64,000 nucleotides of DNA from Corticium candelabrum (Eukaryota; Porifera; Homoscleromorpha; Homosclerophorida; Plakinidae). The stretch lies in the NCBI RefSeq assembly GCF_963422355.1, contig NC_085097.1:1143501-1207500 (forward strand), read 5' to 3'. This document shows positions 21,435 through 61,769 of this stretch, piece by piece. How positions within the stretch are numbered: position 1 is the stretch's first letter; every line of letters starts with the position of its first letter. The position numbers were made by a program, and so were the translations under genes. The notes under the pieces are model-generated. The model did no database searches. It was not told the DNA's origin and saw only the letters and a list, made by a program, of their open reading frames with translations.

Positions 21435-21633
21435 GGGTCGGAGTCCCGGTCTGATGACCGTCTCCTGCAGCACGGTACGGTTCACGCATGCGCATACCTG
21501 GGCTCCGATCTTTGCGCCGGGGCCAGACTTTCCCTCCGGCAAGTCTGGCGAAGTACGTACGGTGAAGGTATCTGACGGCGAAGTTACCTGGTGATATATA
21601 AGACTATGAAGATCCGACAAAGGTAAGGAATCA
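21435..21633 (+). repeat. Split direct repeat B2
   Basis: About 199 bp, last copy, forming the right end of the element at the junction with unit U2. Confidence 0.85.
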
Positions 21634-22001
21634 AACTTAGATTATGTAAGAGAAGTTTAACTGTACTGCCATTTCTTCACATTTTGTCCCAGCAAATTCA
21701 AAATCTTAAGTTTTCTGCAAATTGAATGTATGTCTTTGACAATTACTGCTTATTTCTACATACTGACTTATTCTATTTCTTGTTTTCCTCTGCCGGCGTC
21801 CTCTTTTGCCTGACTTGACACTGCAGTTCATTTTCCATGTCATCACGTTTCCGTGCTAGGATTCTTTCTGAAGAATTTTCATTCACCATCATTACTACTA
21901 ATTTGAAGAATAAGTGTGACAACTTCCATCAAATCGAAAGTTGCAAGGTGTGCAATAAAATCATACTTTTGTGGTAAGTTCTCCGTGGCTCCAAACCTAT
22001 A

Positions 22002-22147
22002 CAGCGGCGGCGCGTGGGCGCAAAAAGGGGTGGGGCTAACTCGCTGCTGAGACTTTGGCTCCGGTCTTTGATATTAAAAAATTTGAAACGCCCCCGAAAA
22101 GTGGTGGGGCTTTAGCCCCTTCTAACCCCTATTAAGCGACGCCGCTG
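22002..22147. mobile_element. hAT-like MITE in unit U2 (146 bp)
   Basis: It begins CAGCGGCGGCG and ends CGACGCCGCTG. The flanks are 'acctata' and 'acctgta'. U4 has the empty site 'ccaaacctgtatctgg', which defines the insertion precisely. It lies in the intron just before exon C. Confidence 0.75.
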
Positions 22148-22503
22148 ACCTGTATCTGGCATCTTTTCCGGTTAATATCAATACAAAAATAGCCGCTACC
22201 TTACAATTTTAAAAATTCTTCACTAATCTAAATTCTAGTACAAAAGCCTAACTGACTTTTCTGTCCACTGTTGTTAATTACTACGTACAACCAACAAGAA
22301 CGAACTAACTACACATAATATTTGTATTTTACTTTACTTCAACTTTACATTTGTATGTATGTTGGAAGTGTAAGTACCATGTATGCAATACAAATCAAAA
22401 CGTTTAGCAATCATTGCCAAATATATCACGTATGGCATATTTGTGCAAGTCGAAACAATAAAATATATCGAAAATAGAACTACAAGTAGATACGCCTACT
22501 CAC

Positions 22504-22554
22504 TTGACGTTTCTTCGTCTATCATACTGTTGCTGTCTTCAGAAGATTCGTGTG
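22504..22554 (-). CDS. Cassette exon B, unit U2
   Basis: 51 bp, identical in reading to exon B of U1, with donor GTGAGT. Lies downstream of the open terminal exon. Confidence 0.5.
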
Positions 22555-22626
22555 CTAAAATTCGACACAAAATATTCATAACTATTATGGTTGCAATTAT
22601 AATTTTATTAGATCACTGAAAGTCAC

Positions 22627-22830
22627 CATGGTTTCTGTCGTTCCGCATAGTTGATACAACAAGAGCGTCTCCTACGGTAGTAGCTTCTTCAGTTATGGCC
22701 TCTTCTTGAGCAGTGAGTTCTGGTTCATTTACAATTTTACTTGCAGCGTCGATTTCTCCTCCCATTGAGGCTTCTGATCTAGCAGCGGTCTGTCCTGAAT
22801 GTCCAGCTGTCACCGGATCTGTTTCTAAGC
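22627..22830 (-). CDS. Cassette exon A, unit U2
   Basis: 204 bp, phase 1-1, acceptor tttgacag. Differs from U1 by a few residues ('HSGVGLTG' just upstream; 'GQTAARSEASMGG' inside). Use in mRNA is uncertain. Confidence 0.55.
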
Positions 22831-23701
22831 CTGTCAAACCCACACCAGAATGTTTTTCAGTTGTTAACAAACATCACTTGCAACTGTAATGTCATGATTC
22901 AGCCAAAGCTTTACATTCGATGCCACATATAAACAAATGCCATTCTGTAAACAGTAACAAACTAGCTTCTTGTGCTGCATTAAGATTACTGGCAAACCCG
23001 GGTTTTCTAACCCTAGTGTGAACACGGCCAATATCATGTCACTGCTTGGTCATCTATGAGTGTGATAAGATAGACTACGTAACCTCTACAATTTTAGTTT
23101 TCTGGCTTTAGTAGCAAGCATGTCATTAACATCATTCTATTTAATAGCTACTGTCATCAAAAATGGCTACTTTGGGACTATCAATTGATATCCTCAATTG
23201 CCAAGTCTAGTCTTAACTAATTGGAATTTGCTAAAATATCTTTCGACGTTATCGGTCAGGCAAGGCTTTTACATGTAAATAGTACTTAAATTTAGAACAG
23301 CAGGAAAACCTTCCATACATATTGACAATATAACTTCAATTAGGTGAGAGAAGTTTAACTGTACTGCCATTTCTTCAAATTTTGTCCCAACAAATTCAAA
23401 ACTTTTCAAGTTTCCTGCAGATTGAATGTACGTCTTTGACAATCATTGCTTATTTCTACATATTAACCTATTCTATTTCTTGTTTTCTTCTGCTGGCGTC
23501 CTCTATTGCCTGACTTGACACTTCAGTTCATTTTCCATGTCATCACGTTTCCGTGCTAGGACTCTTTCTGAAGGATTTTCATTCACCATCATTACTACTA
23601 ATTTGAAGAATAAGTGGGGCAACTTCCATCAAATCGAAAGTTGCAAGGTGTGCAATAGAATCTTACTTTTGTCGTAAGCTCTCAGTAGCTCTGAACCTGT
23701 A

Positions 23702-23849
23702 CAGCCGCGTCACATGGGCGCAAAAAGTGGTGGGGCTGACTCGCTGCCGAGATTTTGGCTCCGGTCTTTGATACCAAAATTTTTTGAAAACGCCCCCGAA
23801 AAGTGGTGGGGCTTTAGCCCCTTCTAACCCCTATTAAGCGACGCCGCTG
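23702..23849. mobile_element. hAT-like MITE in unit U3 (148 bp)
   Basis: Starts CAGCCGCGTC and ends CGACGCCGCTG, flanked by 'acctgta' on both sides. Same insertion site as in U2, so it was copied by the unit duplication. Confidence 0.75.
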
Positions 23850-24205
23850 ACCTGTATCTAGCATCTTTTCCGGTTAATATCAATACAAAAATAGCCGCTA
23901 CCTTACAATTTTAAAAATTCTTCACTAATCTAAATTCTAGTACAAAAGCCTGACTGACTTTTCTGTCCACTGTTGTTAATTACTACGTACAACCAACAAG
24001 AACGAACTAAATTCACATAATATTTGTATTTTGCTTTACTTCAACTTTACATTTGTATGTATGTTGGAAGTGTAAGTACCATGTATGCAATACAAATCAA
24101 AACGTTTAGCAATCACTACCAAATATATCACGTATGGCATATTTGTGCAAGTCGAAACAATAAACTATACCGAACATAGAACTACAAGTAGATACGCCTA
24201 CTCAC

Positions 24206-24256
24206 TTGACGTTTCTTCGTCTATCATACTGTTGCTGTCTTCAGAAGATTCGTGTG
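24206..24256 (-). CDS. Cassette exon B, unit U3
   Basis: 51 bp with intact acceptor and GTGAGT donor. Same reading as U1. Confidence 0.5.
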
Positions 24257-24328
24257 CTAAAATTCGACACAAAATAGTCATAACTATTATGGTTGCAATT
24301 ATAATTTTATTAGATCACTGAAAGTCAC

Positions 24329-24532
24329 CATGGTTTCTGTCGTTCCGCATAGTTGATACAACAAGAGCGTCTCCTACGGTAGTAGCTTCTTCAGTTATGG
24401 CCTCTTCTTGAGCAGTGAGTTCTGGTTCATTTACAATTTTACTTGCAGCGTCGATTTCTCCTCCCATTGAGGCTTCTGATCTAGCAGCGGTCTGTCCTGA
24501 ATGTCCAGCTGTCACAGGATCTGTTTCTAAGC
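24329..24532 (-). CDS. Cassette exon A, unit U3
   Basis: 204 bp, phase 1-1, with an intact tttgacag acceptor. Near identical to U1 and U2. Confidence 0.55.
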
Positions 24533-25166
24533 CTGTCAAACCCACATCAGAATGTTTTTCAGTTGTTAACAAACATCACTTGCAACTGTAATGTCATGAT
24601 TCAGCCAAAGATTTACATTCGATGCCACATATCAACAAATGCCATTCTGTAAACAGTAACAAACTAGCTTCTTGTGCTGCATTAAGATTACTGGCACACC
24701 CGGGTTTTCTAACCCTAGTGTAAACACGGCCAATATCATGTCACTGCTTGGTCATCTACGAGTGTGATAAGATAGACTACGTAACCTCCACAATTTTAGT
24801 TTTCTGGCTTTAGTAGCAAGCATGTCATTAACATCATTCTATTTAATAGCTACTGTCATCAAAAATGGCTACTTTGGGACTATCAATTGATATCCTCAAT
24901 TGCCAAGTCTAGTCTTAACTAATTGGATTTTCTTTCGATGTTATCTGTACCGGCAAGAATTTTACATGTGAATAGTGCTTAAATTTAGAACAGCAGGAAA
25001 ACCTTCCATACATAGACAAATCGCTTGTAATATAAATTTGATTAGGTGAGAGAAGGACTGCCATTTCTTCAAATTTTGTCCCAGCAAATTCAAAGCTTTT
25101 CATTTTTCCTGCAGATTGAATGTACGTCTTTGACAATCATTGCTTATTTCTACATACTGACTTATT

Positions 25167-54823
<29,657 letters not shown>

Positions 54824-54892
54824 CTGTCAAAGGCAAAACATATTTAAGTAAGACACACACGTCCGGCTGGTCGCTCCGTTTCCTCCCCCGCT

Positions 54893-54922
54893 CTCACGCA
54901 CGCATGCACGCACGCACGCACG

Positions 54923-54983
<61 letters not shown>
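54893..54983. repeat. (CACG)n and (CA)n microsatellite
   Basis: CACG/TGCACG repeats followed by about 20 CA dinucleotides. Confidence 0.9.
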
Positions 54984-54999
54984 TTAACTGACAACCCTA

Positions 55000-55530
55000 A
55001 ACCTCAGGAGTTGTCAATTTCTTGGTCACTCCCCAGCTAACAACTGGGCTTCTGTGCGCTACTCAGAATGTCTCATAGCAATCTTCTAGAGGGGTCAGAT
55101 AGTTTCAGGAGGACGGGCTTGTTAAGCCAAAAGAAGTTTGAGCCCCCAAACTCTGAGCTTGATACCAAGAGTAGTATATAGAGTTCTGGCGCACGCCCTG
55201 TGAGGTTCCTAGGAAGTCAATACTGTTTATGTTTGGACTAATCGTTTCTGGCGCACTTTTCTCCCTGCGCTAACGTTTATTGTTCCTGCGTTAATATATC
55301 CCTGGGTTAGTATATCCCTGCGTTGGAGATGGTTCTACCATATCTATTTCGCACCACCACCCCTGTCTCCAGTTCTTGAATCTGATGTATGTATATATCT
55401 TGTCTATCTAGTCCCTCGTCGAGGGCTCTCACCCCACTCGGCGCCCGAAACGCAAACACCTATTTGACATATGTGCTTGATGGTATATACACACTGATAC
55501 AGTCTATATCTATCGAGGTCATTCGTCTAA
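55000..55530. other. Non-coding junction between the host locus and a Polinton
   Basis: No convincing frames. Contains 'cctgcgttaatatatccctg' with a partial repeat near 55300. Confidence 0.3.
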
Positions 55531-55539
55531 TAGGGCGCA

Positions 55540-55745
55540 CATGGGAAAACTGGGGGAATTCTCGAAATAACTGGGAAAATTTGGGGAAATTGGGAAAACT
55601 GGGAGAATTCCCGGGGAAACCTGTGGGAATTTGAGGGCATATGATGAAATCAGGGAAAAACGGAGAATTCTCGTGGAAAACTGGGAAAACTGGGAAAAAC
55701 TGGGGGAAATGGGGAAATCTGGGAAAAGCTGAAATTTGGGGGAAA
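55540..55745. repeat. Purine-rich degenerate tandem repeat
   Basis: About 20 irregular copies of a 9-12 bp 'tgggaaaac' motif with 'gaattc' variants, strongly G/A on the plus strand. It could form unusual DNA structure. It lies just before the first TATA-type site of the right Polinton. Confidence 0.7.
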
Positions 55746-55761
55746 TCCCACGTGCACGGGT

Positions 55762-55970
55762 CAACTATATAAGCAGTGCACCGCCTAGATAGCGTCATTG
55801 TGTCGTTCGTGATAGAAGTGTGCGCTCTAATCACGTTTGTGTGATATTCTCTGTCAAGACCGCTGACAAATTGTAACCTGTTAAACAAATATTATAAACA
55901 GTATATAAGCACGTTTGTGTGACATCTCTATCAAGAGTGCTAAGAAATTGCACTCTGTAGACAAATGAAT
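55762..55970 (+). promoter_or_regulatory. Duplicated TATA-containing segment before the Polinton genes
   Basis: TATATAAGC occurs at about 55768 and again at about 55900. After each comes a related stretch ('cacgtttgtgtga', '(ct)ctatcaagag/ctgtcaagac', 'aaattg', 'agacaaat'). The second copy is followed by an ATG at 55966. This looks like a tandemly duplicated core promoter and leader. Confidence 0.4.
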
Positions 55971-56023
55971 ATAGACCAATGGAAGCGTGAATCAAGCGAT
56001 TCAAGAATCTTTTAGCTAAGGGC

Positions 56024-56380
56024 TTGATTACTCTTGAGCTGTATGATGAAAGTATCGCCGCCATTGAGTCACCTGTGGCACAACGATCTGAGAGTCAAGT
56101 TGGTTTACCAACTCCACGTGTGAAACCTACCCCTAATCTACGTGTGAAACCTAATTCAGCTCTACGTGTTCAACCTACCCCTGCTCCACGCGTGAAGCCC
56201 AATCCAGTTCCACTTGTGAAACCTACCCTTACTGCACGTGTACAGCCCAATCCAGCTCCAAGTGTGAAACCTACTCCTGCTCCACGTGTGAAGCCTAATC
56301 CAGTTCCACTTGTGAAAAACAACCCTGCTCTATGTGTGAACGTCACTCCACGTGTGAACCTACTGCTGCTCAACGCGTAA
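56024..56380 (+). CDS. Polinton proline-rich tandem-repeat protein (118 aa)
   Basis: An open frame with about nine copies of a 10-12 residue unit built on 'P-x-P-x2-RVKP/LVKP' (for example 'PTPAPRVKPNPVPLVKP'). The start shown is the first Met. A true start further left is possible, because the frame is preceded by coding-like 'LLSCMMKV' sequence in another frame. Basic and proline-rich repeats suggest a structural or nucleic-acid-associated protein. Function unknown. Confidence 0.45.
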   Translation: MITLELYDESIAAIESPVAQRSESQVGLPTPRVKPTPNLRVKPNSALRVQPTPAPRVKPNPVPLVKPTLTARVQPNPAPSVKPTPAPRVKPNPVPLVKNNPALCVNVTPRVNLLLLNA

Positions 56381-56399
56381 ACACACCAAATCTGTGGAA

Positions 56400-56640
56400 C
56401 GAAATGCCCTAAGCTATATATAGGTAGTTCCTACGAGGTTGGCAGATGAATGTGCCAGAGGGTTAACACGATCCCAAGCCTTATTTGTAAATGCGCGTTC
56501 GCAAATTAATCAGAAGAACGTCGAGGTAATCATAGCACTGAAAGATGTAAAATCCCAACTGGTTATAGATGTTCTTCTTAAGACAGACACCAGAAGGAGG
56601 CGATGAAGACAATAAATCATCACTCAGGAGCAAAATGAAA
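56400..56640 (+). pseudogene. Short Polinton reading before the polymerase
   Basis: One frame reads 'ARSQINQKNVEVIIALKDVK' and 'QLVIDVLLKTDTRRR', helical and protein-like, then stops. It may be the C-terminal end of the proline-repeat protein after a frameshift. Confidence 0.3.
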
Positions 56641-56656
56641 CCCATTCTTATGGCTG

Positions 56657-59600
56657 ATGATATCCCAGAAGCGTTGGATAGAGTATATCAACAAATTGTT
56701 GAAAGACTGGAACGGTTTACCAACGAAGAAAGTGGTGAATGACATCGTAAGATTGCAGCTCCGTATCGCACGCTACAACCGATACGCAGCGGCTCATATA
56801 TCTTACTTCCAAAAGAGGTACAAAACAAGAAGGCTGTCATCAACGCCAAAAACAAAGAGGACAACTGTCTACGTTGGGCTTTGCGTTCGGCACTGTTCCC
56901 AGCCAAACACAACCCCCAACGAACTAGCAAATATCCTACAGACAATGGACTGTGTTGTGATGGTATTCAAGAACCAAGCCCCACCAAACAGATGGATATA
57001 GCAAACAAGCAAATCCCAGACTCACAGTGAACGTCTTCGAATGGGACAAAGGTTTCACTCAGGTTATCCAAATCTCAGTCATCCAAGTAGATCAACCTCC
57101 TTCTCATCTGCAAAGGACTCAAGCAATAATACACTTGAATCAAAAACCTTAACCGCCTACGTATATACCCAACGATCAAAGCGAACACGATCACCGTACA
57201 TTCTTCTGCGAACGCTGTCTACAATGATACAAGCGACAAGACCTCAAACAACGCAAACCAGACTGCCAAAAGTTATTGGACCTTGCGTCATTCTAGTACA
57301 GATGTGTAACAAAGACAAGAACACAATCACCTTCAGAATTACCAAACCAACTCAAAGTTCTTTACGTCATCTACGCAGATTTTGAGTCTCTCATCAACAA
57401 GATCAAAAGACCCAAGGAGATCCCAACAAAAGTAACACTCACAAGACAGCTGATCACGAAGCTTGTGGTTTCCCTTACATTGTAGTACGGTGCACCGGAC
57501 AAACTCAACAACACATCGCCTACCAAGGACCCAATCCCACTCTACACTTCTAAGTGCGTCTGTAAAGAAAAAGTCAAAATCAAACCTACTGAAATGACGA
57601 CACACAATTGTATATACCACAAGAATGCAAAAGACAGTCACGCCTGTTACAAATCCTTAGTCGTATCCCTCTTCTGAGATGCCATCGACGAGGATGATTT
57701 AAACACAGGTGAGTACATACGCACCTCACACAAAAGGTGCCACTTCCAAACCACTAAAATCCACCGACAAGTTCGATCAGAGCACAAGTAATTTTGGAGA
57801 ACTCCAATCCACTATCATAAGACCCGTGGCGAACGGCAAAGATAAAGAGATAGAGAAAAAGGAAAAGAAAAAAGAGAGAAGTTCTGTCACACCTGTAAAA
57901 AGTCGCTCCTCAAAAAAAGTTTTCGCGTGTCAAAGACCACTGCCACATCACAGGACAATATTAAGGTGCAGCCCACAACCAATGAAATCTCAAACTTAGG
58001 TTGTCTACAACCATTACCATAGTCTTCCACAATCTTCGCAAATAGGACAGTCATCTATTGATGCAAGCCATTTCTAAGGTGCAAGGCAACGTCAGCTGTA
58101 TTCCCAACAACACGGAGAAATATATCTCATTCTCTCTGGGACAGCTACGCTTCATCAGCAGTGTTCAGTTCCTGTTGGCCTTACTCGACAGATCGGTCAA
58201 AGCACAAGATCCCACCACTAAGCACATAACCAGAGAACACGAGCCAACGAAAAAAGCGCAACATACTCTTGATACTAGGCGGCTATCCATACAAGCACAT
58301 GGACGATTGGTCACAATTCCACGAATCCAAACTACCACCTCGAGATGCCTTCTACAGCACATTGAACAATTAAGGAATTACCGATAGAGATTACGACCAC
58401 GTGCAGAAGGTATAGTCAACTTTTAGATGTAAGACAATGTTGGCCGACGTCTTTGGCAACTTTAGAAAGACCTGTATGGAGACCAACAGCCTCGATTCAG
58501 CTCACTACTACACAAGTCCAGGGCTTTTTTTTGCATGCGTTGTTGAAGCACTTGAGAATAGAGCTCCAAGTCTTGACCGACTATGACATGCATCTATTTG
58601 TTGGATAAGATATGCGAGGTGGTATATCGATGGTCTCTCGACGATACGCCAAAACCAACAATCCTCAAGTCAAAGGCCACAGTCTCGACAAGCCCACCAT
58701 CTACTTTCAGTATCTTGATGCGAATAACCTATACAGATGGGCAATGTCACAGCCTCTACCCACGGGTGAATTTGAGTGGGTGGATCTACCAAGCATACAA
58801 ACAATCCTAGATCATACAGACAAAACCGACAAGAGATACATACTAGAAGTCGATCTAGAGCATCCGTCAAATTTACAACAAGAACACAAAGCTAGCGATC
58901 AAATGTCTGGAGGTTGCTAAAGAATGGATTTCGGACTACAAATAAGACCTACCTCAGGGTATTTATGGGTATGAATCGAATAAGTTAGAGACGTTGGTAC
59001 CCAATCTCTGAAACAAGACCAAGTACGCTCTATACTGTAGGAACCTACAACTGTACTTGTACCTGGATATAAAGCTGACCAAGATCCACCGTGTGCTTCA
59101 ATTCGATCAATCTCCTTGCATGGCCTCCTATATCCACAAGAACACCGAGCTTCGCAAACGAGCCAGCTACTACTTTGAAAACAATCTCTTCAAACTCCTC
59201 AACAACTCCGTCTTTGGCAAGACACTGGAAAATCTAAGAAAACGTCAAGACGTCAAACTCCTACGATCAATCGTGTGAGTGGAACAGATTGCGCAAGCTG
59301 ATCGCCGACCCATCTTTCGAACGCAGCGTTATCTACGATGGGCTCGCCACACTCCACATGAACAAGAAAATAATCTTACTGAACAGACCTGTCTATGCGG
59401 GTATAAGCGTCCTGAAACTCTCGAGCAATTGATGTATGATTTCTACTACAACAAGCTGAAGAAGAAGTACGGATATCGTAGCGAGTTGTTATACACAGTC
59501 ACAGACAGTCTGCTACTAGAGATTCAAACTGAAGACGTGTACGCCCATATGATCACCCATGCTGACATGTAGACACAAGCGATTACCCCAAAGATCACCC

Positions 59601-59930
59601 ACTCCACAATGCAAAAATTAAGGTGTGGGGAAAAATAAAAGATGAATGTGAGGGCATTCCCATAGTAGAATATATAGGACTTCAACTGAAGATGTACTCA
59701 ATCGAAACCGAGACCACCTCAATCACGATAGCCAAATGAGTAAAAAGTGTGCGGTGAAGAAGCAGTTACAACACAAACAGTACAAGGAAGCACTGTCTAG
59801 TAAGACATTCCACCACGGTATGAACATGCTCATCATATCTACAAAGTTTAGCAGAACAAGATGTCTCTATCTCCACTCGATACCAAACGGTCTATTTGTA
59901 GTGATGGGATCCACACTCTAGCCTATGGGC
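56657..59930 (+). pseudogene. Protein-primed family B DNA polymerase of a Polinton
   Basis: Pieces in order: an N-terminal region ('CLRWALRSALFPAKHNPQ', about 56870; 'FFCERCLQCYKRQDLKQ', about 57200); the exonuclease start 'YVIYADFESLINKI' (about 57365-57405); and 'CIPNNTEKYISFSLGQLRFI' (about 58095-58155). Then come 'MRGGISMVSRRYAK' with 'DANNLYRWAMSQPLP' (58612-58760), 'FKLLNNSVFGKTLENLRKR' (59190-59245) and 'LLYTVTDSLLLEIQ' (59485-59525). These are the Polinton polymerase motifs. The YxDTDS active-site block reads Y-T-V-T-D-S, so a catalytic Asp is lost. At least eight frame breaks are present. Confidence 0.8.
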
Positions 59931-59934
59931 ATTC

Positions 59935-60340
59935 AGATATAGTCTAACCGATATCAAGCCAAAGATACTGGACATCCTTGACTACCCATTCTCTACGCAA
60001 CCATTTCAAAAGATGATGTTGGAGTTGAGGGACAATAGTATATAGAGTCCCTTCAATATCGGTAACGTCAAAGGCGAACATTCGTCTGTGGCTTAGCAGT
60101 AGACGAATCAGGAGGTCATCAACCGTTCGGAGTTGTAGTTAGACGGTGAGTTTGAAAGACAACGCGTTCAATTCTGACAACTCTTTGGCAAGTTTTTAGT
60201 GTATCTGTGAATACACCCCCTCTAGAAACACTTCTAGATTACTACAGCCACCCCGACATCAATCTGCCACAACCGAAGAAAGTCTTCTATCACCCAAGCG
60301 GCGAGCTTCCAGAAGAAGGGTCACACATCTTCGTAGGATA
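59935..60340. other. Polymerase tail and non-coding sequence
   Basis: Fragments such as 'FSLTDIKPKILDILDY' (about 59940-59990) may belong to the polymerase C-terminus or a following gene. No clean frame. Confidence 0.3.
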
Positions 60341-60342
60341 AA

Positions 60343-60564
60343 ATGAGCTGTAGCTCTTCATCCATTGGTATATATGGGTTTATAAAACAACATTATATTA
60401 AAGTCTCACGCACAACGTGTAGTGGTGCCATATCTAAACAAGGATTTGGAACGCCGACTTTGAACTTTTATAGCAAAATACTTAGCTTGTCCGAAACGGG
60501 AGGACACATATTGGTGACGAGAACGTCCAATTGGTTTAGTTCAAAAAGCAGAATATTCTCGTGA
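60343..60564 (+). CDS. Hypothetical ORF (73 aa)
   Basis: Open frame 'MSCSSSSIGIYGFIKQHY' with 'SETGGHILVTRTSNWFSS'. Not recognised. It sits between polymerase and ATPase and may be a small Polinton gene or the N-terminal part of a broken one. Confidence 0.3.
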   Translation: MSCSSSSIGIYGFIKQHYIKVSRTTCSGAISKQGFGTPTLNFYSKILSLSETGGHILVTRTSNWFSSKSRIFS

Positions 60565-61080
60565 AACTCTTTCCCTCAAAGACATCTTTTCAATGTGTTC
60601 AACTGTATCTAGTAACTGGTATAGGCAAATCGACAGACCTTTACTTCCTTGCGATAATTCTTCTTTATCGTTACTGCATGTAGAACTATACCCAACCCGG
60701 CCACACTGAGCGTGATGGGATTCACAAGACACCCAGGGTGACACTCACAGCCCCAACCCGGCCAAAGTCACGTGGTGCGCCAGGTCTTAAGGTCTGTACG
60801 GTTAAATGATATAAACGACTTTCTATAACACCAACATTTGCGATGATAGGTGAGGTACAAATGAGTCAGCATATGGATCGTACTCTCTGACAGATCGCCG
60901 TCAATGTGACTAAAATCAATTGCTGGAATCATCTTGCTACATATAGTCTAGATACTTTTAAGCCTTTCTCAACTCATCAAATTCTTTTCGAATATCTTTT
61001 ATTAGTGTACCAAGGACTGCTATATCATATCTAAATCCGTCCACTTCGACATTTTATATATATAGTCTACATCAATTTCG
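60565..61080. other. No recognisable gene
   Basis: Non-coding or decayed Polinton sequence. Two similar 'caacccggcca' segments occur at 60694 and 60754. Confidence 0.35.
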
Positions 61081-61084
61081 ATGA

Positions 61085-61715
61085 CACCAAGCGCCGAGGC
61101 GAGTTGAAAGAAGGTTGGCATTTCCTACTCCCCGATTGCCATTACCTCAGGGGAGGACCAACAGGATGTGGAAAGACAACGTTGCTGTGTAATATGTTGA
61201 CGAGGTGGATGAATCCCGACAAGTCGAGCATATACACTATCAATACATAGCAGCAAAAATATCGATTGCTACAAGACTTTTACGACTATCTCCAGACCAA
61301 GGGGGATCAAAAATTTAAAATAATCAAACCGGAAAGGGTGATATTCGTTGAGAAACTGGATGGTGACTCGAGCAATATGGTAGTGTTTGATGATATCAAA
61401 ATAGTCAGCAGTCACATTAAACCAATCATGGAGTATTTCATGGTCCCGAAACCACAACGGTAATTGTATTTACATCACCCAGAGCTACTACGATGTCCCC
61501 AAATATATACGTCGAAATAATAGAGCCTTCTGTGTTTCACGGACTGAACCACAAATATATCCGACATATAGCACACGATCACAGCAACACCATCAGCAAC
61601 AAAGAGTTTCCATATATCTATAGGAAAGCATCATGCGAGCCCTTCTCTTTTATGCTTCTCAACAAGACCAGCAAACATATACCAGAGGTGTACCGTTGTG
61701 ATTTTAGATAAATTT
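61085..61715 (+). pseudogene. Polinton packaging ATPase (FtsK/HerA, A32-like)
   Basis: The Walker A motif 'RGGPTGCGKTTLLCNML' lies at about 61140-61195 and the Walker B motif 'NMVVFDDI' at about 61375-61398. Between them are 'LLQDFYDYLQTKGDQKFK' and 'VIFVEKLDGDSS'. The C-terminal part continues in another frame ('FSFMLLNKTSKHIPEVYRC'). ATPases of this family pump DNA into virus-like capsids. Stops near 61248 and 61462 and a frame change inactivate it. Confidence 0.75.
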
Positions 61716-61769
61716 TATCTACCACAATAACTAGTTAATGTCATTTTTATGTAACTCAATAGTATAGTA

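Larger units (their letters stand above)
15941..21633 (+). mobile_element. DIRS-order tyrosine-recombinase retrotransposon with split direct repeats
   Basis: The element has the order A1 - gag - reverse transcriptase/RNase H - tyrosine recombinase - B1 - A2 - B2. The A copies (15941-16126, 21199-21384) and B copies (20999-21198, 21435-21633) are direct repeats. This arrangement defines Ngaro/PAT-type members of the DIRS order, which integrate through a circular intermediate and a tyrosine recombinase and make no target duplication. None is seen here. No methyltransferase domain was found. Internal stops and frameshifts make it defective. A and B pairs differ by only a few per cent, so the insertion is fairly young. 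Confidence 0.85.
15626..23029. repeat. Tandem unit U2, split by the DIRS-order element
   Basis: U2 runs 15626-15940, is interrupted by 5.69 kb of retroelement, and resumes at 21634-23029. Aligning it to U1 shows the target as '...gtaatata|acttagatta...'. It carries a MITE at 22002-22147 that U3 shares and U1 and U4 lack. Confidence 0.85.
23030..24731. repeat. Tandem unit U3
   Basis: About 1.70 kb, closest to U2, with which it shares the MITE. Exon C is closed by stops. Confidence 0.85.
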
